From positions 1-23,730 of the forward strand of contig DAFX01000107.1 in the NCBI GenBank assembly GCA_002495535.1: a stretch of 23,730 nt of DNA. The letters are read 5' to 3'. The position numbers were made by a program, and so were the translations under genes. This document shows positions 7,727 through 17,351 of this stretch, piece after piece (the first letter of the stretch is position 1; each line of letters opens with the position of its first letter). This stretch comes from Euryarchaeota archaeon UBA433. Lineage in GTDB: Archaea; Thermoplasmatota; Poseidoniia; Poseidoniales; Poseidoniaceae. Under the pieces are notes generated by a model, which was not told the DNA's origin, did no database searches, and saw nothing but the letters and a program-made list of their open reading frames with translations.

Positions 7727-7732
7727 AAAAAA

Positions 7733-10700
7733 ATGGAAACGAAAAACCCCGAAATGCGCCCAGCGCCTGCACCAATGCTCGGGTGGCTTATTGCCCCCCT
7801 AGCAGTGCTTCTAGCGCTCGCAGCGACACAGATTGTTGGTATGACCTTCGATCTCAACTTAGACAACCTGACACCAATGCTCGTCGTCCTTGCGGCAGCA
7901 TCGCTTGGTCTCGCACCTCGCATGCTTCGAGCCCACGGCGTCGTCACCTTTTCTGCTTCAACCCTCTCACTCGTTTCTTTGGTTGTTGCTCTGGTCGGTG
8001 CCGAAGTCGTGTACATGGCTGGTCTTGGAGCCGTTTCAGCACTCTTGTTCTTCCTCGTTATGTTCGGCGTTCACCTTCTTGTGACCGCTGGGGCCTTCGA
8101 ATGGGCAAACGTCCTCATGTTCGCAGCGATCGGTGTCGAACTCGGTTTCGTGGCAGCAGGCCACGTTGCCGATACGTTGAGCAGCAGCCTCCTCATGTCG
8201 ACTGGTGAAGAAATCGGTGTGCTCGATGCTTACCGTGGCGCAATTGGCTACCAATTCTTCTCCTACGTCATGCTGTTTACCGTGCTTGGAATGCTTGCTG
8301 CTGTCCTTGCCCGAGGTGTTCTCTCGCCTTCGTCATCGAAGGGATGGTTTGCTCACATCACCGATGGTGATGGCGCATGGAACCGTTCAACACTTCCTTT
8401 GCAAATCGGATTGGGCGTCTGGGCTTTAGCCCACATTGGAAGCCTTTGGCATTTCCATTCACTCATGACTGATGACCAACTCATGTTCAACGTGTTCGGT
8501 CCATTCAGCGACCCAGTGGTCAATGCTTACCCTGAACTTGCAGCCTACCACGGCTACTTTGGCTTCTGGAGTGCTTTCTTTACTGGAATGGTCGCCTTGA
8601 TTGTTGCAGGTATGGCTTCTGAGCGCTGGTTTACTCGCTCAATGTTCCTCGGTTCAATGTGGGCTCTTTACCTCGTCTCCTCGTGGTATGAAGTCGGTTT
8701 GATTCAAAACGAGGCATTTGAGGGAAGTTGGGGCGCTTTGATTTGGGTTGCCTTCACCTTCTTCATCTGCGCTACAATCTACGTGATCTCCACTGGTGAG
8801 CAGTGGGGTGGCTGGTCGAACAGAAGTGAATTCGAGCCATCAGGTGCGCGTAAATTCTGGAACGCTCACTGGGCCAGCATCATGATCGGTATGGCTTTCT
8901 TCTTTGGTTTCGTCATCCGAACCCAATGGTACGTTATGCCATCGATGAACTCCCTCGGTACTAACACCTGGGACATGACCGGTGGTTCTGACCCTTGGTA
9001 CATGAAGCGAGTTGTGGATTACATCCTTGCTAACAACGCTCACTTGGTTGTCGATGCTGACCGATTCTATCCAATTGGTGGCATTAACCCTCGACCTCCA
9101 TTGTTCACATGGTCGATTGCTATTCTTGCTGGTCTTTTGCAACCATTCGTTGGTGCTGAAGATGCAGTTTGGTGGTCAATCCTCATGCTGCCTGCAGTGT
9201 ACGGCGCATTGACCATCCTACCGGTTGCTGCAATCGCTCGTGAGCATGTTAACGAGAAGGCCGGCGTCGTTGCCGCTTGGCTCATCGCTTTCATGCCTGC
9301 ACACGTGTCTCACACCACCTTTGCTCTGGCTGACCACGATGCGTTCATCATGCTCTTCTTGACCATGGGCTTCATGTTCTGGCTCAAGGCCGCAAAGTAT
9401 GCGGGAAGCGACCGGCTCCTTCGGGACACCTCACCTTCAATCTCGACGTTCTTGCGGTCTTTCTCAGCCGTTGCAAATGAGCGCCAAGCAGCCCTTTCTT
9501 ACGCCGTTCTAGCTGGTGTATCGTTTGGTGTTGTTTCGCTTGGTTGGAAGGGATTCGTTGTCGGACCTTCAATTCTGTTCTTGGCGTACGCTCTTCAGGT
9601 GGCACTCAACATGTTCCGCCGAAGAGATTCAACGACACTGAGCGTTTTGTTCATTTCGATGCTTGCCGTCAATTTCCTGATGGCGCTTCCATTCTACGGC
9701 CACCCACAACTCGACCTCGTGCTTGATGGAACTGGCCTTCAACCGTTCTTGTTCATCTCGGTCTTCACCTTGGCCATCGCCTTTGTGACCACAGGTTTCC
9801 GAGACAAGCCTTGGTTGCTGGTGCTCGGCGTTTTGGCAGTAGGTGGCACTGTGTTTTTCGCCATTCTCTATGTGCTCAAGACCCTCGAACTTTCCAACGC
9901 TTGGGACGTATTGTTCACCGGTGGAGGATACTTCACAAAGACCAAGATTTTCGGTACCGTTGCAGAAGCAAACGCAACCGATCGAGGACAACTCTTTGCT
10001 CAATTCGGTCCAATCACCTTCCTTTTGTCCCTCGTGATGGGTCTGTTGTGCTTGGTGTCTGGCCTTCGTGAGCGAAAGCACACCAACATCATCTTCGGTG
10101 TTTGGATTTTAGCTGCGTCCTACATGGCGTGGTCTGCTGCTCGATTCATGTTCAACGCAACACCTGCCATCGCTGTTCTTGGCGCTTGGGGCATTGTCTC
10201 GCTCTGGAAGTGGGCAAACTGGGACGGCATGGTCAGGGCTTGGAAAAAGTACGGTATCCGTACGCCTGAAGATCGTATTCGTGGAGCTCGCAAAGCACTT
10301 TGGCGTTCTCCTAATTTCTCTGCCATCCTTCTCGTGATGATCATGTTGTTTGGACAACAAGCAACCTACGGATTGGATGCAGCAATTCCTTCAACGGTCA
10401 CCGCCGAAGAGGAATTGGATGAAACGATTTTCAACATCATACCTGATGCACTGCGCTTCGAAATTGCTGGCTTCTCGCTGCTTGATGACAGCCCATACGA
10501 TGGAAACTGGTACCTCGGTTCCATGGGCTCTGGTTTCAACGACAACAGTTGGAACGCTGCCTATGATTGGCTCTCAGATCAAGACACGAATGAGAATTAC
10601 AGTGAGCGTCCAGCATTTGTCTCGTGGTGGGACTATGGATTCCAAGCGCTCAACCAAGGTGAGCACCCATCAGTCTCTGATAACTTCCAGTCCGGTATTC

Positions 10701-13700
10701 CTGCTACAGGGAACATGCTCCTAGCACAATCCCAAGAAGACCTTGTGACCATGTTCATCTGGCAACTTGGTCAAGGTGACATTGTTTACAACAACCGGAA
10801 CACAGGAAACTATGCCTTCACCAGCGGTTTCGAGAACATTGTTGAAAACCACATGGGTAAGGATCAATTCATTGACTTTAAGACCATCAACACAGATCCT
10901 GATTTGGACGCTATGAAGACAATGGTTATTGAAAGCAGTTTCAAGGTGATCATGACCAACCGTGACATCGTTATGGCTCAAGGGTACCACCACACAGATG
11001 GTGTGTTTGACACCTCGCAAATGGTGTATAGGATTTACAACGACGGCGAGCAAATTCAGTGCACAGCTCTGCTCTCACCATCCTGCCAGGGTGACGATTG
11101 GACTGAACAAAGTGAAGCAAATCGAACCTTCACAAACAACGTTCGTTCCGCTCAAGACACCTCTCTCAAAACCACACATTACATCATCAATGATTACTGG
11201 TACACAGAAGACCTCATCTCTGAGTTCGACTCTGTGTCGACCGGCATCCACCGTGTCAACGCTCGTTTGGCCTTGACCGTGCAATTGATTGGCAATTCAC
11301 TGGATGAAGGACAAATAGTTGACCTCTATGATGATTTGATCAACATGGAAAACTACTACTCCGTACAAGATTACTATGGCGCGCCAGGTGAAATGGTCGA
11401 TCGAGACCACGAAATTCGTTACTTTGCTATCGACAGCCGTCTTTACCCACGTGCCGGCCGCTACACTGCAGATGCAGGTTACAACCGCGGACAACCAATG
11501 GGTATCTTCGGTGCTCCAACAATTCTCAGTGGTCAAGACATCGGGACGTTCATGGACGAGGTGTACGAAACCACCCGTGGCGAATTCCAAGATGAAATGA
11601 CACGAGAAGAAGTCGATGCTGCAATCACAGAAGATTTCCTCAACCAACAAGCGGGTGCAGAGATTGATCCGTTGCAAGTTCAAGATGTGCGAGTTGATCA
11701 CAATGCTGCATTCTTCAACACCATGCTTGCCAACACCTACGTTGGATACGGAGCATCGACGCTTGGTATCGACGCTGGTTCTTCAAACCCGCAACCAGCC
11801 CAACACTTTGGACAACAAGGCAGTCCTGGCAGTTCACTCAGCCAAGCTCTTCCATTGCCCGGTGCCATGTCGAACCACTTCGTCATCAGCAACTGGTACA
11901 ACGAAGACCCAAGCGTTAGCATCGGCCAGACCAACACCTATGTCAAGATCATGAAGTACTACTCCGGTGCAGAAATCTCCGGACAAGTTTCCATGAGTGA
12001 CAACGGTGAGGGGCTCAACGGAGTCCGTGTGCTCATCGAGCGTGACGCATTCTCTGGAACTGGTCCAGAAGACCTCGACACCGACACGTACTGGGTGCCA
12101 ATCGGTTTCACTGATGCAGATGACGAAGGAAAGTGGAGCTTCGACGCCCCAGCCGGACGCATCCGAGTTTCTGCTTTCGCAGGTGATTACGACCCAACAA
12201 ACGCTCGGGACAGTGTTCGCAGCGGTTCCTTCGCAGAAGGCCTTGCAGATATTCTCACCGAAAGCAACACCGATCGTCGAGTCAACGACATCACCGCAAT
12301 CCTTGGTGAAGTCGCCAACATGACCTGGCTTGGTGAAACACAAATGAACATCACCGAACAACAAGCGGACCGGTTCGAAGACGTCACTCAAGCCATGGAC
12401 ATCGATGTCCAAAGCAGTGGTGTTTCTGGTTTGGTCGCTTGGTCCGGTGCAGAATCATTCAACGGAGAGCCTCTGGTTGACACCACCTTTGTCCTACGAA
12501 GCATCTGGTCAATGACCGAGAATTACTCCTTGACCACCACCAACGGTTCCTTCACTTCCGAAGAAAGCCGAATTTTGCAAGGATCTGGTGAAGCGACCTT
12601 CACCGAGAATGGTACATTCGACAGCGAAGGCGTGGCGTTTGCCCAAGATTTCACTGGAACCTTCACACGTTCGATCGCTGACAAGCGAACCTACACCAGC
12701 AATGGTACATGGAACGGCGTTGGTACCCTTGAAGCGAGCTGGGTGGACAACAACACCATCGTCGACTGTATTGAAGAGAATGGTACCTATTCGATGCCAA
12801 CCAACGAATCCATTTGTATGAAAGACGACTCAGGCGCATCAACCATCTACATGCTCGATGGTGAAATCACCGCAAATGGCCGTTTGACGTCTCAAGGCGT
12901 TTCAACCCTCAGGACCGAACTTGTCAATGCCACATTCGAGGCAACAGGTTCCTTTGATGGCGTTGGGACCCTCAACGGAACAGGGTTGTTCATCGGACAG
13001 GGCCACTTCTCTGGCACCATGGTGCAACCTGGTTCATTCTACCTCACAGGACTTGTTCCAGGCATGTACAACATGATCGCTCAACTCGATAACGGAAAGG
13101 AAGTTCTCCTCCCTGACCCGGTCAACGTCGGCATCAATCCAACTTATGACCTCGCTATGACCATGCCAGGTTCCCTGTTCGAAGACACCCTCGAGGATTT
13201 CTTTGGCGAAGTGTTCGCCAATGAGACCATCGAATTGATCGACGAAGGACTCGGCGAAGAATTTGCAGTTGACATCATCACTGATGAAAACGGTACCTTC
13301 TCGTACGGACCTGTGGCTCCTGGTGATTACTTCTACAGAGTCGACGTGGACAACGACGGCTGGTATGAATTGAATGAAAGTATGTTTGTTCGTGACGATT
13401 CTGAGAACTTCACACTCGCCATGGATGTTCCTGAGATGCACGACGTGACTGTTCAATTGGTTGCACCAGTTGACGCTGAAACTCAAACGTCAGTCCTCGC
13501 TGTGGCCAACCGAGTGGTGACTTTCACCAACGACGATGCTTTGTTAGCCCCAATCAACGCAACTTCAGATGAGAATGGCGTGCTTTACATTGAATTGCCA
13601 ATGGGTGCCTACACAATGTCAGACGATGCTGATGACGATTATGTCTTGTTCAGCACCTTTGAACTGGAGTCGGAAGACTTGATGTTCGACGGGAACTATG

Positions 13701-16700
13701 CAGTCTCAACTTGGGTCAACGGTAGCATCCGAACGCACATCGATGCTTCGACCTACCGACAATGGTCCGAGCAATCTGAAGAGATCAAGCTCCTCGAAAG
13801 CGACGCTGCATCCGCACTTACCATCGATTTCACTGCGGGTGATTTGACCTTCACAACAGTGACTGATGCTGACGGTAATTACAGCATGCGCTTGCCGAAT
13901 GGCCAGGATTTCCACATGACCACAATCAGCATCTTCTCCACTTACACTGGTGGTCAACTGATCACCCTTGACGGTGAGGATGAGATTGACATGGGCGTCA
14001 TGTTCCTCGCCCCAGCAACCGCAGCAAGCGGATTTGTCTTCCTCTACGAGAACACCTCCCTCTGGGACAACTTGGTCCCTGGGTGGGCAGCTCAAACTTT
14101 GGTGGCAACCAACGCGGATGGACTCGAATGGCGCACTGAAATCTCAGAAGGTGGAGAATTCACCTTCTACCTCCAAGATGGAGAGTGGGACTTCAGCGCT
14201 ATTGATGCAGAATTGAACATTGATGGTGTTGAGAACTTCAACATCGATGGTGAATCAGGATCACCTCCTTCACCGATTGAACTCTTTGCAAACCCAGCCC
14301 AACAAGAAGTGACATTGAACTTCTTCATGGATGCAGGAAACGATGGCAGTTTCGAAAATGGAACCCTCGTCAGCCCATCCTTCGCAGCGGTACCACTGAA
14401 CGACCACGGCACTCAAGTGAACTACACCGCTGACGACTACACGTCACCTGGTGTGATCACACTGACCTTGGAACCAGGCACCTATTCGGTTCAGTTCAAT
14501 TACACCACGCCCGACAGCGAAAACGCAAGTGATTACGCCTTGGGTGGTGTGACGGCCTTGCAGCCGCTTATCATCGGACTTGAAGTGATGGAAGACGTCA
14601 TGGACATGCCTCTGCGCAATGATTACCTCTTCACTGGAACCCTCACCAATAATTCTGGTGATGCTATCGAAAAGCAGTTCTTGCTTTACGAAGCAGAACA
14701 AGACCTGTGGTTCAACATGGAAAGCGATGCAAATGGTTCCTTCCATGCCTACGTTCCAGCAGGCGACTGGGTGACCATTGTCGCTCCGTTCATTGCCAAT
14801 GAAAACGCTACGGAAATTTTGCGGGCTCCACTCACTATTGATGGGGATTCAACACTCCGAACTGATTTGACCTACACTACGGAAGAAACCATTGAGGTGA
14901 TGTTCCAACTGCAAGAAACCGACAGTGGCAACAACATGTCGAACGTTCGTGTGACTGCAGTGAGCCATGATGGCTTCGGTAATGTGACGCTCACCAAGTC
15001 CAACGAAACTGGAATGGTGGTCGAGCAAATGATGCCAGGCACCTGGAGCCTCTTCCTCAATGAGAGCGCACCACAACGACACTGGTCTTTGGATACCTCC
15101 GATGCAAGCTTTACAACGGAGAGCGCAGACGACGGAAAGCTCGATCTCGGAATCGTGACAGCCGACCTTGAAGTCGAGATCGGTGGGAAGGTCTTCTGGG
15201 ACCTCAACGAAGACGACGTACCTGGAATCACTGAAGGTGTTGAGGACTTCCTCGTGGAAATCCTCGGCAACACATCGGGTGTTGATACCAACGTCACAAC
15301 AGATGGTGATGGTGTTTGGTCCCTCTTTGTCCCAGTCTCTGATGATTATACTGTGACGGTGAGCAAGGAAGGTTTCGCAACAGAAGTCTACAACCTCTCC
15401 AACTCGAGTTCCTACCCGGTTGAGAACAACCCAGAATCACATGACATTGAAGTGGTTGCAGGAAATGTGGCCGTGTCTGGTAACGTGACTGATATCAACG
15501 ATGCTTCACGCTTGGACGGCGCTACAATCGTACTCTATCCAACGCTCGACGCCGTTCGTGATTCAATCACGATCACAGGTGTCTTTGCTGACGATGTGCT
15601 CACTTGGGATGCAGAAATTGCACCGGGTGAATGGATTGTTGTGGTCACTCAATCTAATGCAGATGAAAATGGTGGCGGCGTCGCCATCGGTTTGCTTGAT
15701 GCTACCGTGGCTAACGGTGCCTCCATCGATTTGGAAATGGCACTTGGTGGATGGGTCGACCTCTCCACCGAGTGGACAGACTTCGCTCTCGATGAACACC
15801 ATGCAGGTTCCTCTTCTGATGGTGCCTCGATGATCAACGAATCTGTTGATGTGACCATCTCCATTGGTGATGACATTGCATGGGACATGACCTTGGAAGA
15901 TGACGGTACGCTTACCTTGTTGATGCCAGCAGGTGACATTGAATTCGATTCAACGTTCATGACTGTTCAACACGATGACAACCTGGACATGGAGTACATC
16001 GCAGGTGGAAAGACATCCATTGGTGAGGGTCGCGCTCCTGTGAACCTCGCATACACTCGCTCGATCAACTCTGACAGCAGCATCACAATGTCGTCTGGAA
16101 GCGTCACCAATGCAACACTCATTGATGACGATGAGACCGACCTCATGGCACAAGTTTCAGGGGAAGATCACAAGACGATCGAATTCAACTTGGATGTCGC
16201 TTACGAAGGCACTGAAATCGCCGATGTGTTCACCGTGACGGGTTCGATTGGAGTTGCTCCCGATAGCAACCTCTGGTCGGTGGAATTCTTCAACGGTACA
16301 GATTGGGTTGAATCCTATGACTTGACCCTCGGTGTTGGTGCAAACGCCAGCGATACAAGCGTCGAGAAGACTGCTTCAATCATGGTTCGTGTTCACGTTG
16401 CCAATCAGTCTGAGGCTTGGAACCTTGAAGATGCTCACATGGTCAAGGTGCGAATGAGTACCGACACCGGCGAATCAAGCGAAATTTCATTGAAGGTTCA
16501 GGTCCCACAAACATACGGATTTGAACTCACTGAAGAAGTGACAGAAATCGGAATTCCAGCAGGCTCCTCTCAACAGGTTACCTTCATGCTTGAGAACACA
16601 GGAAATGGCGACGATTCGTTCACCATCACACTAGCAGACAACATCCCAGAAGGCTGGGAAGTCACCCCAATGGAGTCGGTTGTCACGATCGCTAAGGACG

Positions 16701-17284
16701 ACGTTCGCTCTCAGGCGTTTACTGTCTTTGCCCCATCCGATTGGGATGGTACCACAAAGACCGTCAGTGTGACCGTAACCAGTGAAAATGGCGTGGATAC
16801 AGAATCATTCGATGTGGAACTGCAGCAAGCTATGATCTCGTTGCGATTCGATCAATCTGATGCCGTCACTGCAAGCACACACGATGCTGATGATGAAGCC
16901 ACTCAAGTTGTGCTTCCAATCGAGAACTTTGGCTACCTTGATGCAACAGGTAGCGTCATTGTTTACTTGACACACACAGCCTCAGGCGAAGAATGGAGCA
17001 CAACGCTCACCATTCCTGCCCGTAGCACAGTGAATGCTGTGTTCTCAGTCGGCGCTATGGAAGCACCATCTCAACGGTTCGAATACCGAGTCGAAGTTGC
17101 AGGATCTGACGCAAATTACACGGCTGAAAACATCACCAGTGACGATTTCTCGTTGGAATACAACATTCAATCTGAAACCAGCGAGAACAACTGGATGATC
17201 TTCCTCATCATTGCTATTATCGGACTTGTAGTCTATGCCGGCGTCCAAATGGGCAAGCGTGGCAGCGGTGGCAAGCGCTTCTGA
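7733..17284 (+). CDS. aglB: Giant AglB/STT3 oligosaccharyltransferase with N-terminal membrane block and large extracellular extension
   Basis: A 3183-residue catalytic oligosaccharyltransferase, which moves a lipid-linked glycan to Asn in N-X-S/T on the outer face of the membrane. Residues 1 to about 370 hold about ten hydrophobic segments not found in ordinary STT3. The STT3 core begins near 378. Visible catalytic motifs are SDPWYMKR (metal-binding D420), ADHDAF (D534, D536), the TIXE-type TVAE (E745) and WWDYG (965-969), which reads the sequon Ser/Thr. The core ends around GAEISG (about 1412-1417). About 1770 residues follow: carboxypeptidase-regulatory and Ig-like repeats, a Gly/Thr-rich stretch at about 1596-1769, and a membrane-proximal NEW3/CARDB-like part (IPAGSSQQVTFMLENTGNGD). 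A final helix at about 3155-3172 has a basic tail (GKRGSGGKRF). Archaeal AglB proteins are usually about 600-1100 residues. I could not place a DK/MI motif. The OST assignment is firm; the role of the extension is unknown. Confidence 0.92.
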   Translation: METKNPEMRPAPAPMLGWLIAPLAVLLALAATQIVGMTFDLNLDNLTPMLVVLAAASLGLAPRMLRAHGVVTFSASTLSLVSLVVALVGAEVVYMAGLGAVSALLFFLVMFGVHLLVTAGAFEWANVLMFAAIGVELGFVAAGHVADTLSSSLLMSTGEEIGVLDAYRGAIGYQFFSYVMLFTVLGMLAAVLARGVLSPSSSKGWFAHITDGDGAWNRSTLPLQIGLGVWALAHIGSLWHFHSLMTDDQLMFNVFGPFSDPVVNAYPELAAYHGYFGFWSAFFTGMVALIVAGMASERWFTRSMFLGSMWALYLVSSWYEVGLIQNEAFEGSWGALIWVAFTFFICATIYVISTGEQWGGWSNRSEFEPSGARKFWNAHWASIMIGMAFFFGFVIRTQWYVMPSMNSLGTNTWDMTGGSDPWYMKRVVDYILANNAHLVVDADRFYPIGGINPRPPLFTWSIAILAGLLQPFVGAEDAVWWSILMLPAVYGALTILPVAAIAREHVNEKAGVVAAWLIAFMPAHVSHTTFALADHDAFIMLFLTMGFMFWLKAAKYAGSDRLLRDTSPSISTFLRSFSAVANERQAALSYAVLAGVSFGVVSLGWKGFVVGPSILFLAYALQVALNMFRRRDSTTLSVLFISMLAVNFLMALPFYGHPQLDLVLDGTGLQPFLFISVFTLAIAFVTTGFRDKPWLLVLGVLAVGGTVFFAILYVLKTLELSNAWDVLFTGGGYFTKTKIFGTVAEANATDRGQLFAQFGPITFLLSLVMGLLCLVSGLRERKHTNIIFGVWILAASYMAWSAARFMFNATPAIAVLGAWGIVSLWKWANWDGMVRAWKKYGIRTPEDRIRGARKALWRSPNFSAILLVMIMLFGQQATYGLDAAIPSTVTAEEELDETIFNIIPDALRFEIAGFSLLDDSPYDGNWYLGSMGSGFNDNSWNAAYDWLSDQDTNENYSERPAFVSWWDYGFQALNQGEHPSVSDNFQSGIPATGNMLLAQSQEDLVTMFIWQLGQGDIVYNNRNTGNYAFTSGFENIVENHMGKDQFIDFKTINTDPDLDAMKTMVIESSFKVIMTNRDIVMAQGYHHTDGVFDTSQMVYRIYNDGEQIQCTALLSPSCQGDDWTEQSEANRTFTNNVRSAQDTSLKTTHYIINDYWYTEDLISEFDSVSTGIHRVNARLALTVQLIGNSLDEGQIVDLYDDLINMENYYSVQDYYGAPGEMVDRDHEIRYFAIDSRLYPRAGRYTADAGYNRGQPMGIFGAPTILSGQDIGTFMDEVYETTRGEFQDEMTREEVDAAITEDFLNQQAGAEIDPLQVQDVRVDHNAAFFNTMLANTYVGYGASTLGIDAGSSNPQPAQHFGQQGSPGSSLSQALPLPGAMSNHFVISNWYNEDPSVSIGQTNTYVKIMKYYSGAEISGQVSMSDNGEGLNGVRVLIERDAFSGTGPEDLDTDTYWVPIGFTDADDEGKWSFDAPAGRIRVSAFAGDYDPTNARDSVRSGSFAEGLADILTESNTDRRVNDITAILGEVANMTWLGETQMNITEQQADRFEDVTQAMDIDVQSSGVSGLVAWSGAESFNGEPLVDTTFVLRSIWSMTENYSLTTTNGSFTSEESRILQGSGEATFTENGTFDSEGVAFAQDFTGTFTRSIADKRTYTSNGTWNGVGTLEASWVDNNTIVDCIEENGTYSMPTNESICMKDDSGASTIYMLDGEITANGRLTSQGVSTLRTELVNATFEATGSFDGVGTLNGTGLFIGQGHFSGTMVQPGSFYLTGLVPGMYNMIAQLDNGKEVLLPDPVNVGINPTYDLAMTMPGSLFEDTLEDFFGEVFANETIELIDEGLGEEFAVDIITDENGTFSYGPVAPGDYFYRVDVDNDGWYELNESMFVRDDSENFTLAMDVPEMHDVTVQLVAPVDAETQTSVLAVANRVVTFTNDDALLAPINATSDENGVLYIELPMGAYTMSDDADDDYVLFSTFELESEDLMFDGNYAVSTWVNGSIRTHIDASTYRQWSEQSEEIKLLESDAASALTIDFTAGDLTFTTVTDADGNYSMRLPNGQDFHMTTISIFSTYTGGQLITLDGEDEIDMGVMFLAPATAASGFVFLYENTSLWDNLVPGWAAQTLVATNADGLEWRTEISEGGEFTFYLQDGEWDFSAIDAELNIDGVENFNIDGESGSPPSPIELFANPAQQEVTLNFFMDAGNDGSFENGTLVSPSFAAVPLNDHGTQVNYTADDYTSPGVITLTLEPGTYSVQFNYTTPDSENASDYALGGVTALQPLIIGLEVMEDVMDMPLRNDYLFTGTLTNNSGDAIEKQFLLYEAEQDLWFNMESDANGSFHAYVPAGDWVTIVAPFIANENATEILRAPLTIDGDSTLRTDLTYTTEETIEVMFQLQETDSGNNMSNVRVTAVSHDGFGNVTLTKSNETGMVVEQMMPGTWSLFLNESAPQRHWSLDTSDASFTTESADDGKLDLGIVTADLEVEIGGKVFWDLNEDDVPGITEGVEDFLVEILGNTSGVDTNVTTDGDGVWSLFVPVSDDYTVTVSKEGFATEVYNLSNSSSYPVENNPESHDIEVVAGNVAVSGNVTDINDASRLDGATIVLYPTLDAVRDSITITGVFADDVLTWDAEIAPGEWIVVVTQSNADENGGGVAIGLLDATVANGASIDLEMALGGWVDLSTEWTDFALDEHHAGSSSDGASMINESVDVTISIGDDIAWDMTLEDDGTLTLLMPAGDIEFDSTFMTVQHDDNLDMEYIAGGKTSIGEGRAPVNLAYTRSINSDSSITMSSGSVTNATLIDDDETDLMAQVSGEDHKTIEFNLDVAYEGTEIADVFTVTGSIGVAPDSNLWSVEFFNGTDWVESYDLTLGVGANASDTSVEKTASIMVRVHVANQSEAWNLEDAHMVKVRMSTDTGESSEISLKVQVPQTYGFELTEEVTEIGIPAGSSQQVTFMLENTGNGDDSFTITLADNIPEGWEVTPMESVVTIAKDDVRSQAFTVFAPSDWDGTTKTVSVTVTSENGVDTESFDVELQQAMISLRFDQSDAVTASTHDADDEATQVVLPIENFGYLDATGSVIVYLTHTASGEEWSTTLTIPARSTVNAVFSVGAMEAPSQRFEYRVEVAGSDANYTAENITSDDFSLEYNIQSETSENNWMIFLIIAIIGLVVYAGVQMGKRGSGGKRF

Positions 17285-17296
17285 TTGAGAACAACC

Positions 17297-17304
17297 CATT
17301 ATAC
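17297..17304 (+). promoter_or_regulatory. TATA-like box before the S8 protease gene
   Basis: CATTATAC lies 13 nt after the aglB stop. Initiation about 25 nt downstream would give a short leader of about 24 nt. Co-transcription with aglB remains possible, as the gap is only 67 bp. Confidence 0.3.
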
Positions 17305-17310
17305 CGCACA

Positions 17311-17325
17311 CCCCGTATTTCGGGG
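17311..17325 (+). terminator. Stem-loop after aglB
   Basis: CCCCG TATTT CGGGG, a perfect 5-bp GC stem with a 5-nt loop, 27 nt after the aglB stop. No T-run follows, so it may instead protect the 3' end or act as an operator at the protease promoter. Confidence 0.35.
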
Positions 17326-17334
17326 CAGGTGGTC

Positions 17335-17347
17335 ACACCGAGGGTGT
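17335..17347 (+). promoter_or_regulatory. Small hairpin enclosing the protease ribosome-binding site
   Basis: ACACC GAG GGTGT is a perfect 5-bp inverted repeat whose loop and 3' arm contain the Shine-Dalgarno-like GAGGGTG before the ATG at 17352. If it folds in the mRNA it would limit ribosome access. The stem is short, so this is tentative. Confidence 0.3.
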
Positions 17348-17351
17348 CAAC

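Larger units (their letters stand above)
7552..7732. other. Intergenic region between purD and the giant oligosaccharyltransferase
   Basis: Contents, in order: a T5 run at 7560-7564 near the purD stop; an inverted repeat ACTCCG (7620-7625) and CGGAGT (7648-7653) with a 22-nt spacer, directly before the TATA-like box; that box at 7655-7664; an 11-mer GCCTTGCTGCT at 7695-7705 that recurs before the beta-helix gene at 18613-18623; and a Shine-Dalgarno-like GAGGG at 7722-7726. No gene is supported. Confidence 0.5.

Noticed and set aside
7733..17284. Possibility that the giant frame is two or three genes fused by assembly or annotation error
   Set aside because: The frame runs 9.5 kb without a stop, codon use is uniform, and the core passes into the extension through a typical AglB-to-beta-domain boundary. 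I cannot exclude it without reads.
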